From assembly GCF_000005505.3 (NCBI RefSeq), contig NC_016131.3, positions 25,163,001 through 25,227,000 of the forward strand: DNA of 64,000 nt, given 5' to 3'. This stretch comes from Brachypodium distachyon (taxonomy: Eukaryota > Streptophyta > Magnoliopsida > Poales > Poaceae). The first letter of the stretch is position 1; each line of letters opens with the position of its first letter. Both the position numbers and the translations under genes were made by a program. This document shows, piece by piece, positions 24,195-35,100 of this stretch. The notes below the pieces were generated by a model. It was given only the letters and a program-made list of their open reading frames with translations. It made no database searches and had not been told where the DNA came from.

Positions 24195-24845
24195 CTAAGG
24201 CAGGAAGGCGTCATCTCCTCCACCATGGCCACTGGCCGGCGCAGCCGCCGCGAGCTCTCCGCACCGCCCGCACCTGCTGCCGCCACCCTCCTCCGCCGCC
24301 GGTGCCGCCGCCACGACGACCACCACGACGGCCGCAGCAGCAGCAGCCGGCGCCGCCATGGCCGCCGTCGCTCCGGAGGAGGAGATGGCGGCGCGGCATG
24401 ACGGGCAGGTGGCGCAGGTCCGGAGCCAGGCGTCGACGCAGGGGGCGTGGAAGCCATGGCCGCAGCCCGGGAGCACCCGCAGGAGCTCCCCCTCCGCGAA
24501 CTCCGCCAGGCAGATGGCGCACTCCGAGGAAGACGACGACGATGTTGCTGACGTCGTAGCAGAGGAGGAGGGGAAGGAGAGGGTGGGGAGCGCGTCGATG
24601 GCCTTCTTCTTGAGCCCCTTGGGAGGAGGGTCGGCCGAGCCGGAGCTGCTTGAGCGGCGGCGTCTATGGCGGCGGCACGCGCAGCGGGAGACGAGGGCGA
24701 GGCCGAGGACGCAGACGAGCGCGCAGAGGAGCGAGGCCAGGATCACCACCATGTCCGAGTCCACCGACATCACCGGAGCCGGAGAAGAAGGCGTCTCCAC
24801 GGGGGCGGAGGCGGCCGGGTGCAGGAGGCTCGCCGGAGCGCGCAT
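24195..24845 (-). CDS. ATL-type RING-H2 E3 ubiquitin ligase, membrane-anchored
   Basis: Predicted E3 ligase that recruits an E2 through its RING-H2 finger. It is 216 aa and intronless, as usual for ATL genes. It has a short Ser/Ala/Pro-rich N-terminus, one hydrophobic membrane segment (about 31-53), then a basic stretch RRHRRRR. The ATL GLD region follows in variant form ([11 protein letters not shown], 77-87). The RING-H2 finger is complete: C109, C112, C128, H130, H133, C136, C147, C150, with the conserved W140. The C-terminal tail is Ala/Val- and Gly-rich, low complexity. The start at 24845 gives the expected ATL architecture. Substrates are unknown; many ATLs act in defence or stress. Confidence 0.9.
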   Translation of the reverse strand: MRAPASLLHPAASAPVETPSSPAPVMSVDSDMVVILASLLCALVCVLGLALVSRCACRRHRRRRSSSSGSADPPPKGLKKKAIDALPTLSFPSSSATTSATSSSSSSECAICLAEFAEGELLRVLPGCGHGFHAPCVDAWLRTCATCPSCRAAISSSGATAAMAAPAAAAAAVVVVVVAAAPAAEEGGGSRCGRCGELAAAAPASGHGGGDDAFLP

Positions 24846-24935
24846 GGTGTGCTGGCTGTGGGGATTCTGGGGAGCGGGGCTTTGAGCCTCTGACTGACTT
24901 TGACCGTGTGGCCGATGCTAGGAGACAGCCGATGG

Positions 24936-24942
24936 ATTTATA
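24936..24942 (-). promoter_or_regulatory. TATA box of the RING-H2 gene
   Basis: The minus strand reads ggctataaatcc, an excellent TATA box, about 95 bp upstream of the start codon and in GC-rich surroundings. Confidence 0.7.
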
Positions 24943-24945
24943 GCC

Positions 24946-26843
24946 AGCGGCGCGAACAGAAAAAATCAAATGAGAAAAGAGGCCAGGATGGTGGGGCCCA
25001 CTTGAAATTTGTAGTGGTGGCGGGTGCTGCCAGTACGATCTTTCGCTAAAGATGCATGCCGGCACACTTTGGGGATATTTGTGTTCTTCTTGTTGTACGC
25101 GTGGCAAAGGAGTTACTAGGTTACGTGGAAGGTTCCCATTACCAAAATTGACACTCTGGCTGTACCGACTGGTTTAACTTAGTTAATTGAGTGCGTGTAG
25201 AATGGGTGACGTCAGCCTTCTTTTAGCGATGCCACGTGAATAAAATCTGACGTGAAAAATGAAGAAAAGACAGAAGCCTTCTCTAATTTAAGAGATGATC
25301 TCTTCAAAAGAATGATAAGGCAAAGATAATGCAAATTTTTCATTGTACTAAATTTTGACTTTTCTTAACATTTATTTAGTTAATTTTATTCATCTAAGCA
25401 TTAATTTTAAGATATAACACTAAGAGATAACCCACTGTACAACGTCTTCTTGTCTTTTCTAATTGACGTGTCACACCAAAGATAAGATAGTCTTATCAAT
25501 CATTGTACATGTCCTAAGAAGAGCTTAGGGAGAAAGTAGTGCTCAGTGCAAGGTTATTTTACCAAAACAAGCAGTAGTAGCAGAATCTAGCATGTGTGAC
25601 ACGGTGGCTGCAGTGAGTGGCAGAACTGGTAACCGAACTTCTAATCGGTCCAGCCAGTACTGCAAGTGTGTGTCAAAAGACGAGACACGTACGTACGCTC
25701 TTTAATAAACACCTGCTTTAGTTAATTAACGGTGCGCCCGCATGCCTTTGATCAAAAGCAAGCTTAATTTTCTACCTTGCCAACCGACCGAGCTCAAGCT
25801 GCTAGAGCTAGTGGCTCCATGGTTTCACGAGGAACACGCTTCCTGCAACAAGCTAGGCCGGTCGATCTCTCTATCTGCAAACAACGGTCGGCCTAAGCTA
25901 TAACAACGCCGCAAGTTGAGAGCGCCCTGATCGGTCGATCACCCAAACTCAAATCTCGACCGTTCAATCACTACAAGATCGAACTTTGTTCTTTTTTAAA
26001 AAAAAAAGGGCTTAAAAAATCAAATTCTCTAATCGTTTAATTTGTCATCAACTATGGAGACGCCATCTTGGAGGATTTGGGCTCGTCAGCGACGGACCTA
26101 GTGAGCCGAATCGAGCATAGTCCCGACGCCTTCCGAAACTATGCACATTAGAGATTCCTTGTTTTTTCGAGCTAGCCTAACCTCAAGGTTAGACACGACA
26201 CTAATCAAGGAGATTGATGGGAAATCCTTGGGCAGTGGAGCGAAGAGGAGGAGAGCCGACGCCGGCTGCCATCACCTTCAACAATGTCCGCCGCGAGCGC
26301 CCAAGCGCAACCACCCAGTGTTGATTCTCTCACATACTGCAGGGTGCGGTTCAGTCAATGTCACCTGGGCCCTATAGCTATGGGCCCCACGTGACAGTGG
26401 CTCAACTACACCCTGCAGTACGTCAGAGGAGTTTGCCGGTAGCCACGAGTGTCACTTCTCCCTCTGCACGGTGGTGAGAAAAAACGAAGCACACATGAAA
26501 CAAAATAAAGTCGTCGCCGACACGGGGAGTACGTCGAGAGCACGAGACCGTCGGGGACTTGGCAAAAGAGCGAGACACACGACATGTGTGCTAGAATCCT
26601 TGAATCAATGGATCGTACCAGATCGTTTCCGTTATAAATGGGTGTGATGTCTTAATTTGCTGTGAGATGTTATATTGTTATTATCCATATATTCTGGAGT
26701 CGCTGGTGTTGCGATGTCTTAATTTGGTGCGAGATATTATATTGCTATTATTCATATATCCAGAATCGCTGGTGCGACATATCCGTTGTGAGGGATATAT
26801 ATGAACAAAAACCTCATAAATAAAGTTAAAAGTGATAAAAAGG
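24946..26843. other. Intergenic, no gene recognised
   Basis: Upstream region of the RING-H2 gene followed by AT-rich DNA. Segment 25587-25740 has a diverged direct copy at about 27281-27490. No coding sequence is supported. Confidence 0.5.
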
Positions 26844-26959
26844 TACCCCTCTGATCTTAAATTGTTGTCGAAATATTACATGTCTCTAGACACTTTTTAA
26901 GAATAGATACATCCATATTTTGACAAATTTGATTCAAGAATTTAGGACCAGAGGGAGTA
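26844..26959. mobile_element. Stowaway MITE
   Basis: The ends ccctctgatct and accagaggg are inverted and flanked by TA. The body has the typical wording (ttgttgtcgaaatattac ... gacaaatttgattcaag). About 115 bp. Confidence 0.7.
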
Positions 26960-27082
26960 GCATTATATATTCAACGTACACCTTTTGACTTACCGATCTC
27001 GATCTCGCACAAGCTAGGAAAACTAACTACGTTTAATCAATTCCACTTCATAGTGTGTATAGTCGTCATATAAAGGCTGGCT

Positions 27083-27197
27083 TCCTGAATATGAATATGA
27101 ATTTCGCAAAAGAAAAAGAGCACGAGTAAAGCTATATAGCTGAGTGTACTTTTGAAACGTTAATTTCCAGATGGTCACCATTTTCGGCGATGTATAG
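27083..27197. repeat. Diverged direct repeat (copy 1 of 2)
   Basis: Shares cctgaatatga, gggtaaagctata-like, gagtata and aaacgtt...tttcc blocks in the same order with 28639-28742. Non-coding; probably an old local duplication. Confidence 0.45.
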
Positions 27198-27280
27198 GAC
27201 GATCGCAAAAAATATCGAGTGTACTTTTACGCTCCTTTAGTTTGGTACTACGTGGAAGATTAGATATACTAAAACTATAA

Positions 27281-27490
27281 TCTATCTAGCGTGTCATCCC
27301 AGTGATATAATGGCTGTAGCGAGTGGTAGAACTAGTAACTGATCAAACGAGTGATCGAGCTAGCTAGCCAGTGGTGTGTCAAAAGATGAGACACGCACGC
27401 TTTACTTAAAGGAAAATTAATGTGTTCTGATTTGTTTTGGGGGGTAAATTAAAGTGCAAGTTGTGAAAGATCGAGATAGGCGCACCCAGC
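27281..27490. repeat. Diverged direct repeat of 25587-25740
   Basis: Common blocks in order include ggctg(c/t)ag(t/c)gagtgg, gtgtcaaaagacgagacac-like, and gcgcaccc/gcgccc near the ends. This suggests an ancient duplication with about 1.7 kb spacing. Confidence 0.45.
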
Positions 27491-27620
27491 CGCTATAGCT
27501 CGATCGATCCCACGGGGAAAACGTTTAGACGCATGCATGTTGATCAGCATGTCTGTGCAAGTAGTGCAAATTAGGGCCATATTTATCTGCTCAGAGAAAA
27601 AAGGATTGAGCCAATTATGC

Positions 27621-27728
27621 TACTTTCTCTGTCGAACAAAAGATGTCTTAATTTTAATTAAAATTTAAATGCATCTATACATTAAGTCATGTCTAGATAC
27701 ATACAACTTTTGTTGGACGGAGGGAGTA
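27621..27728. mobile_element. Stowaway MITE
   Basis: The termini ctttctctgtcgaacaaaag and ctccctccgtccaacaaaag (reverse complement) are inverted, with flanking TA dinucleotides. 106-108 bp, non-coding. Confidence 0.8.
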
Positions 27729-28155
27729 GATTAATCTTGTCTCGTCTATATATGTTGTTTATCTTGCTAGTCGATCTCTTGTGTGAGCATATATATATAT
27801 ATATTGAATATTGTTACATACTCTCTTCATTCCTAGATACGTAGCAAACTTGTTCTAAAATCACGACAAGTATTTAATAACGGAGGTAGCATGATTCATT
27901 TATACATAGTGCGACTCTGCGCTTTGTCACATGTGTGCTGATCGAGGAAAGGCAAAAGAGAAAGGGAAAAGTGAGACTTATTAACTCAGCCCCTTGAGAT
28001 TAAATTTAAGGAGTTGTGGAGAGATAACACTTTTGGCTTATCCGGAAATTTGGCACACGGCTGGGAAGACGCACGCACGCTAACTGGTTGATCTGACGAT
28101 CGATTCGAGTTAAATGCTTTCTGCATGTGTGAATGAACGTGCATGCGTGTTTTCG

Positions 28156-28462
28156 TACGCTCTCCGTCCAACAAAAGATGTCTCAAGTTTGTCAAAATTT
28201 GAATGTATCTAAACATGTCTTAGTGTATATAGTGGCGAAGCCAGAAACTGAAGAAGAAGGATGGTGCTAAAATAGATCTAATGGTGCTATATTATGGGTA
28301 TTTCATAATTATGAGATAGATAGCTAATAGAATCTCTTGTAAACACCCCCTTCTGGAGTGGTGCTACAGCACAGGTAGCACCACCCCTCGATCCGCTCCT
28401 GAGTGTGTAGATGCATTTAAATTTAGTAAAAATTGAGACATCTTTTGTTGGATGGAGGAATA
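28156..28462. mobile_element. Stowaway MITE interrupted by a second element
   Basis: The left part (ctctccgtccaacaaaagat...) and right part (...tcttttgttggatggagga) are the two halves of one Stowaway. They are separated by the unrelated insert at 28231-28402. Confidence 0.7.
28231..28402. mobile_element. Small DNA element nested in a Stowaway
   Basis: Begins agtggcgaagccaga and ends gatccgctcctgag, resembling plant MITEs with AGTGGCGGAGCC-type ends. Short similar flanks (agtgtata / agtgtgta) suggest an 8-bp target duplication. Confidence 0.5.
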
Positions 28463-28470
28463 TATGCTCC

Positions 28471-28526
28471 TTCCGTCCCGAATTAACTAAATTATGCACG
28501 TCAGCTAATTCAGGAGAGAGGGAGTA
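28471..28526. mobile_element. Short palindromic Stowaway-like element
   Basis: The ends ctccttccgtcccgaatta and agggagtat, with an internal attaactaaatta/ctaattcagg symmetry, fit a deletion derivative of a Stowaway MITE. Confidence 0.4.
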
Positions 28527-28638
28527 TAACTTTCCATTTTCATATATAGCTTTCGCATGCATATGTGTATGAACATGCGTGCGTGCGTGCTTCCGACCAT
28601 TTTCGTAGCTTGCAGTGTCGACGGAAAGCTAATCCGTT

Positions 28639-28742
28639 CCCTGAATATGAGCAAGCAGGCACGGGTAAAGCTATACATGCATTTGAGTATACATAGTCCT
28701 TGCTTTTTCAAACGTTGTTTCCGGTCGCCGTTCACGGCGCCA
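28639..28742. repeat. Diverged direct repeat (copy 2 of 2)
   Basis: Partner of 27083-27197, about 1.55 kb apart. Confidence 0.45.
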
Positions 28743-28963
28743 GCATGCATGCAGCTCTCAAGACCCGCACTACCGAGGTGGCCAGACCTTTTGACTAAAT
28801 CTGGCCTGCTGATTAGGCGATTACCTTTATCTATCTACATAAGGAGAAACACTAGCACCAGTCTCCTCCATCGATCGGATGGATAGAGATCGATTCGATT
28901 GTTGCCTGTTTGCTCCGATCGGTGCATGAAACTCGAGTACCACCTACCATAATGTGTTTTTCA

Positions 28964-29229
28964 GAAGAGTTTCATGCACGGAACTAGTTCATCCAAAAAT
29001 TCAAGCTGACGGGAAAATGAAAACAATCCACGTATATTTCAACACTCCTCTACATGTGTGGCTCTCAAAGGTTTAACGTGGACCACCGATATTGGACTAT
29101 AATATAATTGCGCTAGCCAGGTCTAGAACTCGAGATCTCGATCTTAATTCTGATAACACGAAGAGTTTCATGCACCCAAAAAACCTCAAATTGATGGAAA
29201 AAAAAGCAATCCACTTGTATTTTTAACGT
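28964..29229 (-). mobile_element. TRIM/SMART-like miniature LTR retroelement (candidate)
   Basis: Direct repeats of about 70-80 bp (28964-29044 and 29161-29229) share gaagagtttcatgcac and caatccac(g/t)tatattt. They flank a spacer of about 115 bp. On the minus strand, just after the first repeat, tgttatcaga (29149-29158) matches the initiator-tRNA-Met primer site (tggtatcaga) at 9 of 10. A purine-rich gtagaggag lies immediately before the TGTTG start of the second repeat. It has no coding capacity, as expected for TRIM/SMART elements. Confidence 0.5.
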
Positions 29230-30788
29230 TAATTTATCTTGATCAGCCATTGGTTATCGATCGGGCGGACGCGCGACATACACATCGCTCGCAAGTCTCG
29301 GAACCGCTCGATCTCAATCCTCAATGCCCTTTTGGTTTCTTGACTAAGGCCCTCCTTTAGCTGCTGCTGCTGCTGCTGCGTGCACATGCACCACCAGTAG
29401 TGTCCACCATGTAGCTATGCTAGCCGAGGTTCCTTTCATCTGGTCCTGATCGAGTCCGGATCATGGTTGGACGTTTCAATCACCAAATGATGAATCTCTG
29501 AAAGAAAAAGCGAGTACTCCATACGAATGAATGGTGAATCTCTGGGACGCGACGGTACAGAGAGAAAGGCCATCCATGCATCGTGGAAAGCCAACAAGCG
29601 GAGATGGATGGATAGAAGATGCATATCTGTGTCTGAGATACCTTCGATCTTATCCCCAACGTATGTCACCCCGGGCAAATAAGCTCGATCAACGCTAACC
29701 GCTCTTTAATTTGCTGGAAAGTAAATCCATGCTCAAGATGCATGAATCAATGACGATGATGGGAGCTTCTTTTTAATATTGACAATGTGACTTTGTGCAT
29801 CAACGGCCTCGCGTATCGTTTAACATTTCTAGTTTTTTTTTTAGCTGAACATTTCTAGGTTATCGTATCAATCGTGCGAATCGACCGGCTAGCACCTGGT
29901 TTTGGGGGTTTTGGCCCATAGATATATAGACCACGCATGCATTCATGTGATGTGATCTTTGTAAAGACAACAATTATTAGTCTCATCCGCACATGCTGCA
30001 CACAATCTCTAGTGCTGCCGACCGGATCGAGTTGACGATTGACGACCATAATCCATGCTTGCATGTGCCAACACTTGTTTTTTTTAATCACAAGTCCATG
30101 CATGCATGCATGGAAGGTTAAACTTTCTTTTTATTTAGCCTAGTTCTTCGAATTATTCAACCTTTTTTTTTATCTTCCTGGAGGAAAAAATAATTAACTT
30201 TTTTCTTCCGAACAAAAAAAACATTTTTTCTCTTTCTTGGAATTAATTAACCTTTGTGTGCAAAAGCATTTGCATCTGGGCCAGCAAGTAAGGTAAACAA
30301 TGCACATGGGCCTAAGCTATATAGCTCTTGTATCCGCATGCATCTATGTTCCGATCGATCTTTTGTTGTCGATCCTGCAGCATGTGTTGTTGATCGATTG
30401 GGCCCAATTGCATAGGTGTAATCTTGTGGTAGCCAGGTTTGGTGCACCGGCCTGCAAAGCGCTAGTGACGCGTCAGAGCTAGCTTTACAAATTTTGTCAC
30501 CAATTTTTTTTTTCTGAAAAAGAAAGCTAGCTAGCTTTACAAATCGATCAGCACGTACAGCTGCTCTCGTTCGTCCATATATGCATGCATGCAAGGAAAC
30601 GGGGACTCAAATTTAAACGTTGTTGTTTCTTCGTTAATTTGTTTGTGTTTGTTTGTCCGCATGCATTTTTCTTACATTTGCCGGTCAGCTAGCACATCTG
30701 CATGCCCCAAGCATGCATGTGTTTTGATCTTGACTAATTCTTTCGTGCAGGACACGCTGCAATGGGCATGTATTCCGTAGCACACTAG
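29230..30788. other. Intergenic, no gene recognised
   Basis: Contains a (gct)n run near 29357-29378, several poly-T tracts and catgcatg repeats near 30100. Nothing coding is supported. Confidence 0.45.
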
Positions 30789-30790
30789 TA

Positions 30791-30866
30791 CCCCTTGATC
30801 ATAAATTCCTGAACTCAAATTTACCACAAAATATGTATGTATTTATTCTCGACAACAATTTAGGAG
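30791..30866. mobile_element. Deletion derivative of a Stowaway MITE
   Basis: Starts ccccttgatcataaattc and ends gacaacaatttaggag, between TA dinucleotides. It is a shortened, inverted relative of the element at 26844. Confidence 0.5.
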
Positions 30867-30976
30867 TACTTCCGTAGAGCTCTTGTCCGGCCGGTACATG
30901 CGTACAGGACACGTCTCAGCTTGGTTAACAAAGCTTGCTGCAGCATGCATGCGGGGTTAATTGGACCCGTACATAC

Positions 30977-30998
30977 AGGACAGGACAGGACAGGACAT
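30977..30998. repeat. Pentanucleotide repeat (CAGGA)n
   Basis: Four to five direct copies of aggac/cagga. Confidence 0.75.
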
Positions 30999-31038
30999 GC
31001 AAGCTTTACGCCTAACCGCCGCCCCGGCCGGTCCTGCA

Positions 31039-31046
31039 TATAAAAG
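31039..31046 (+). promoter_or_regulatory. Isolated TATAAAAG box
   Basis: Strong TATA match. About 50 bp downstream, an ATG at 31093 opens a 52-codon frame without recognisable similarity. It may mark a non-coding transcript or an unused promoter. Confidence 0.35.
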
Positions 31047-31267
31047 CGGCACGCACAGAGTGTAGCTGGAAACTAAAGCCGCTTTTGTTTTGATGGAGAC
31101 TTTGGCTAGATCGATTATTACAGATCATTCATTAGATCAGTCGTCCCTTCATTCATTACATGCATGGCAGTCCTCTCCAGTGTTACTATCGACCAACCCG
31201 TACTGTACATACGTACGTACGCCTTACGTACACAAGACTAAGAACTAGAAGTGGTGCGTCATCGCTG

Positions 31268-31314
31268 CACGTGTAGGCACGTGCCCTGGCTGGATTACTC
31301 TGAGCATATAAATA
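31268..31314 (+). promoter_or_regulatory. Compact promoter-like cluster: two G-boxes and a TATA box
   Basis: CACGTG at 31268-31273 and GGCACGTGCC at 31276-31285 lie 20-40 bp upstream of TATAAATA (31307-31314). The spacing is that of a real core promoter. The next gene is the callose synthase, whose ATG is 815 bp away, so this could be a distal start for it. No protein frame follows directly. Confidence 0.4.
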
Positions 31315-32128
31315 AACCATCTGATCGAATCAGCTGAGAGTGATGGAGTTCATTCTTAGTTAATCACTAGCCCGTACGTATGTGAGCCTGAGAGTCGACC
31401 AGGGTCACTGTTTTGTTCCATGCTCTCTACATGCTACTCCAGTGCATGGTTCAACTAATAAACAGAGAGATCTTACTGCTGCAAACCGGCTATCAGCAGT
31501 AATTCTCTGTGTATTTACTTACCGAGCGCCGAAATCACGGACAAGGAACAAAAGTAGGAGTACTACTCCCACGACAGCAGCTAGCTCTCAGGTTGTTTTT
31601 TCTTATGCGTGAACGAACAAGACCGACACGGCGGGGCGGGCACATGCAGTCATGGACGGAACCAAATGCATCTTTTTCTGCAGGACGAAAAATGTACAAT
31701 TAAAAGCACCAAACAAAAAAAAAAGGGCACATTTTTTGCTGCCACGGCACGAGCTCGCGGGGCCCACCCTCTGGCTCACCGTCCCAGTCCCAGCAGAAAG
31801 CACCGCAAAGACGTTTCTGCCCTCGAGCCTCGTGCGGCGCACTGCTACGGGCCACAGTGGCAGTAGGTCGTAATATAGCTCCAACCTCAGGGGCTTTCGT
31901 GGCGGAAGGGCAGGAGTAAATTTCAAAACCCACTCAAAACCTTTTTCTCCCGTTACACCTCCTACCCCCACACTTCACTCCATTCCTTCCTGCTGCCACC
32001 ACCTACTAGCAGCCTAGCGCTCCTGCCATCCGCCGCCTCGATTCGCCGCCGGCCGGGTCTAGGGTTTCCCAGCCAGGCACCAGCGGACCAGGGGCGGGGG
32101 GGTTTGATTTGGAGGCGGGGCGGCGAGG
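31315..32128 (+). other. Upstream region and leader of the callose synthase gene
   Basis: No conserved frame. The last 130 bp include ctagggtttcccagc, a common plant 5' UTR motif, and become strongly GC-rich. Confidence 0.45.
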
Positions 32129-35100
32129 ATGGCGGCGCCTGGGAGGAGGGCGGACTTCTCCTCCTCGTCGGCGCAGTCGCCCGGGCCCTCGCCGGCGGGG
32201 GCGTCGGGCGGGGGCGGAGGAGGGAGGAGGCTGCTCAGGACGCAGACGGTGGGGGGAAACATGGGGGAGTCCATCTTTGACAGCGAGGTGGTCCCGTCCT
32301 CGCTCGTCGAGATCGCGCCCATCCTCCGTGTCGCCAACGAGGTCGAGGCCGGCAACCCGCGCGTCGCCTACCTCTGTAAGCTTGCCTCTCCAATCCCCCC
32401 AGGGTTCCGGCTCTGGATTCGTTGCTAGAATGGAATTTACTTTAGGTCTGGAGGACCATTGTTGTTGTTTGGCTCATTTCTTTGTGTGTGTGGATGCGTC
32501 GATGTGTTCTGCCAGGTCGTTTCTACGCTTTCGAGAAGGCTCACCGGCTCGACCCCAACTCCAGCGGCCGTGGTGTCCGCCAGTTCAAGACCGCGCTCCT
32601 CCAGAGGCTCGAAAGGGTAATAATGCCAACATTTTAGTTTCACCTTTCCCCAATTTATTTATCGGTCAGTTCTTCTGAAGGCTAAATTTGCGGCAAGGCG
32701 AGTTGTTTTTTTGTGATTAACTTGCTGCTGTGGGTTTATGGTTCCCCCAATCTAGGAGAACGATCCCACATTGAAGGGGAGGGTGCACCAGAGCGATGCG
32801 CGAGAGATGCAGCGCTTCTACCGCGAGTACTACAAGAAGTACATCCACGCTCTTCAGAGTGCCGCCGACAAGGCTGACCGGTGAGGCGCACCTCTTCCGC
32901 CCTGCTATGTTGCTGCTCTACCTGCATGTTGTATTAACTGCTGTCTATCTGTCACGCTGATGCCTGACTGATTGCTGCCGCTGCTTGCGTGATTAATAGT
33001 AACGTGTTTCTCCTGTTCGATCAGCGCTCTGCTCACGAAAGCGTATCAGACTGCAGCTGTCTTGTTCGAGGTCTTGAAAGCGGTCAATGTGTCGCAGTCT
33101 GTTGAAGTCGATCAAGCGGTACGTAATTGGTTTCTGTTGTTATTGCGATCGTGCGCTGTCTCTTGCCCATGGTGGAAACAAAGTTTTGTTTTTCATACTT
33201 GCATGTGTCATTGTTACGCAGATTCTGGACACACACAACAAGATTGAGGAGAAGAAAAAGCTCTATGTTCCTTACAATATTCTGCCACTCGATCCTGAAA
33301 GTACAGATGAAGCTATTATGCAATATCCAGAGGTTTTCCTCTATCTGGACTCTTGCTGCACATACCACCCTAAAGCTTGCACACTCTTCTTCACCCATTC
33401 GTGTAAATAATTTTCTTGTCGTGTTCCTCTTAATTTTGTAGATTCGAGCTTCTGTTTACGCTCTCCGGAATACTAGAGGCCTTCCATGGCCCAAGGAGAA
33501 CGAAAAGAAGCCTGACGAGAAGAAGACTGATAAAGATCTTCTTGATTGGCTTCAGGCAATGTTTGGGTTTCAGGTAACTGTGCAACAAATGTTCACTTAT
33601 TTCTTTATCTGTGACGCTATATATTTATATGTACTTTACCCTGAAAATGTGCACCATCTGACTTGATTCTCTCTTTGCAGAAAGATAATGTATCCAATCA
33701 AAGGGAACATCTGATACTGTTACTTGCAAATGTACATATAAGGCAGATACCAAAGCCTGACCAACAATCTAAGGTTCGTAGTTCTCCTTCTTAACTTATT
33801 TTTAGAGAAGCTGAATGTGTTTGTATCCATCTCACTTCATGTTCCTACAAGTAACATGGTGATGAATTCTTGTGGTTTTTGTTCTTCTTTCTTCCAGTTG
33901 GATGACCGGGCACTGGATGCTGTAATGAAGAGGCTGTTTAAGAATTATAAGATGTGGTGCAAGTACCTCGGCCGCAAAAGCAGTTTATGGTAGGTTCAAT
34001 GAAGTCAAATAATTGAAAACTGTGTAGGATCACTTGGACTGATTTTGCAGAGCTGTGATATATGGCTTCTGCTGTTATTTTTTTTAAAACTTGCTGGAAG
34101 AAAATGTGTTTAGTTCTGGCCTTATTTTTGCACCTCAATACGGATATGAAATCTCTTCGTAAGTTGTTGATCTCTAAACATTGTGACCAATCAATCCATA
34201 GGTTGCCAACTATCCAACAGGAAGTACAGCAGCGCAAGCTTCTCTATATGGGTCTCTACCTTCTAATTTGGGGTGAGGCGGCTAACTTGAGATTCATGCC
34301 AGAGTGTCTTTGCTACATCTACCATCATGTAAGATCGTCTTTTGTTTCACAGATTGCACTTTTTTGATATATTTTCTGTATCTGTTTTGTTTGGCAGTTT
34401 TGGCCACTGTCCTATTAACGCTTCATATGAAGTACCTAATCATTTGGTTTAGAGTTTTGATGTTAAACAATACACATTCAAGATCGATTTCATGTGGAAT
34501 TTCATTTATCCTAATGTAATCTCTTAGCTTAGTAGTTAGTATTTTTTTCACATTTGTTGATCTCTTCTGTGGTGCTGAAAGGACCACGCTTAATAGCGAT
34601 GGCCAATGGCAGACGAAAAACATGCCATAAAGAGTTAGTGATTTGACTGGACAACTGAGTTACGATGGGGTATATGAATAAGTAATTCAGCATAATAGTT
34701 GTTTTTGACGTTATTAAGTAACCAACAAGTGGGCCAAATTTTGAGTTTCTATTTTCTACTGCTGTTCCATCTCAAATTTTGCCGGGTATTGAACTTAGAT
34801 GCCCTCTCACCCTGTTTGATCGCATGAATTAGGATATGAATTGTAGCATTGGGAAGTGGGTTCTAGCCCTAGGTTTTTGATTGATACCTTGGAAACTAGA
34901 ATTGGGGTTTAAGAATCTGTTCGTCACCAGCTTATCCTTGCTAACCAAGAAAATTGATTGGATTTGTAATAGGTTAAAATTCTTATTTTTTTCTCTAGGA
35001 TTTATACAGGTTATAGCATAACGCAATCAATAAGTTTGCTTTCCACTTTGATGACCTCACAGCTTCAGCTTGGTAATTATAGAACTTCATGTTCGCTTGA

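Noticed and set aside
24128..24559. Long plus-strand frame rich in Arg/Pro opposite the RING-H2 gene
   Set aside because: It is the GC-rich shadow of the RING-H2 coding strand, without family similarity.
25250..25520. Possible MITE with acatgtacaatgattgataag-like right end
   Set aside because: No matching left end or target duplication could be found.
31093..31251. 52-codon frame METLARSIITDH...
   Set aside because: Not called as a gene: short, no similarity, ends in simple tacgtacg repeats; mentioned only with the nearby TATA boxes.
33954..33989. Possible one-base frameshift in callose synthase exon 8
   Set aside because: Recounting the bases showed ATG TGG TGC AAG TAC in frame; the exon is 92 nt and joins the next correctly.
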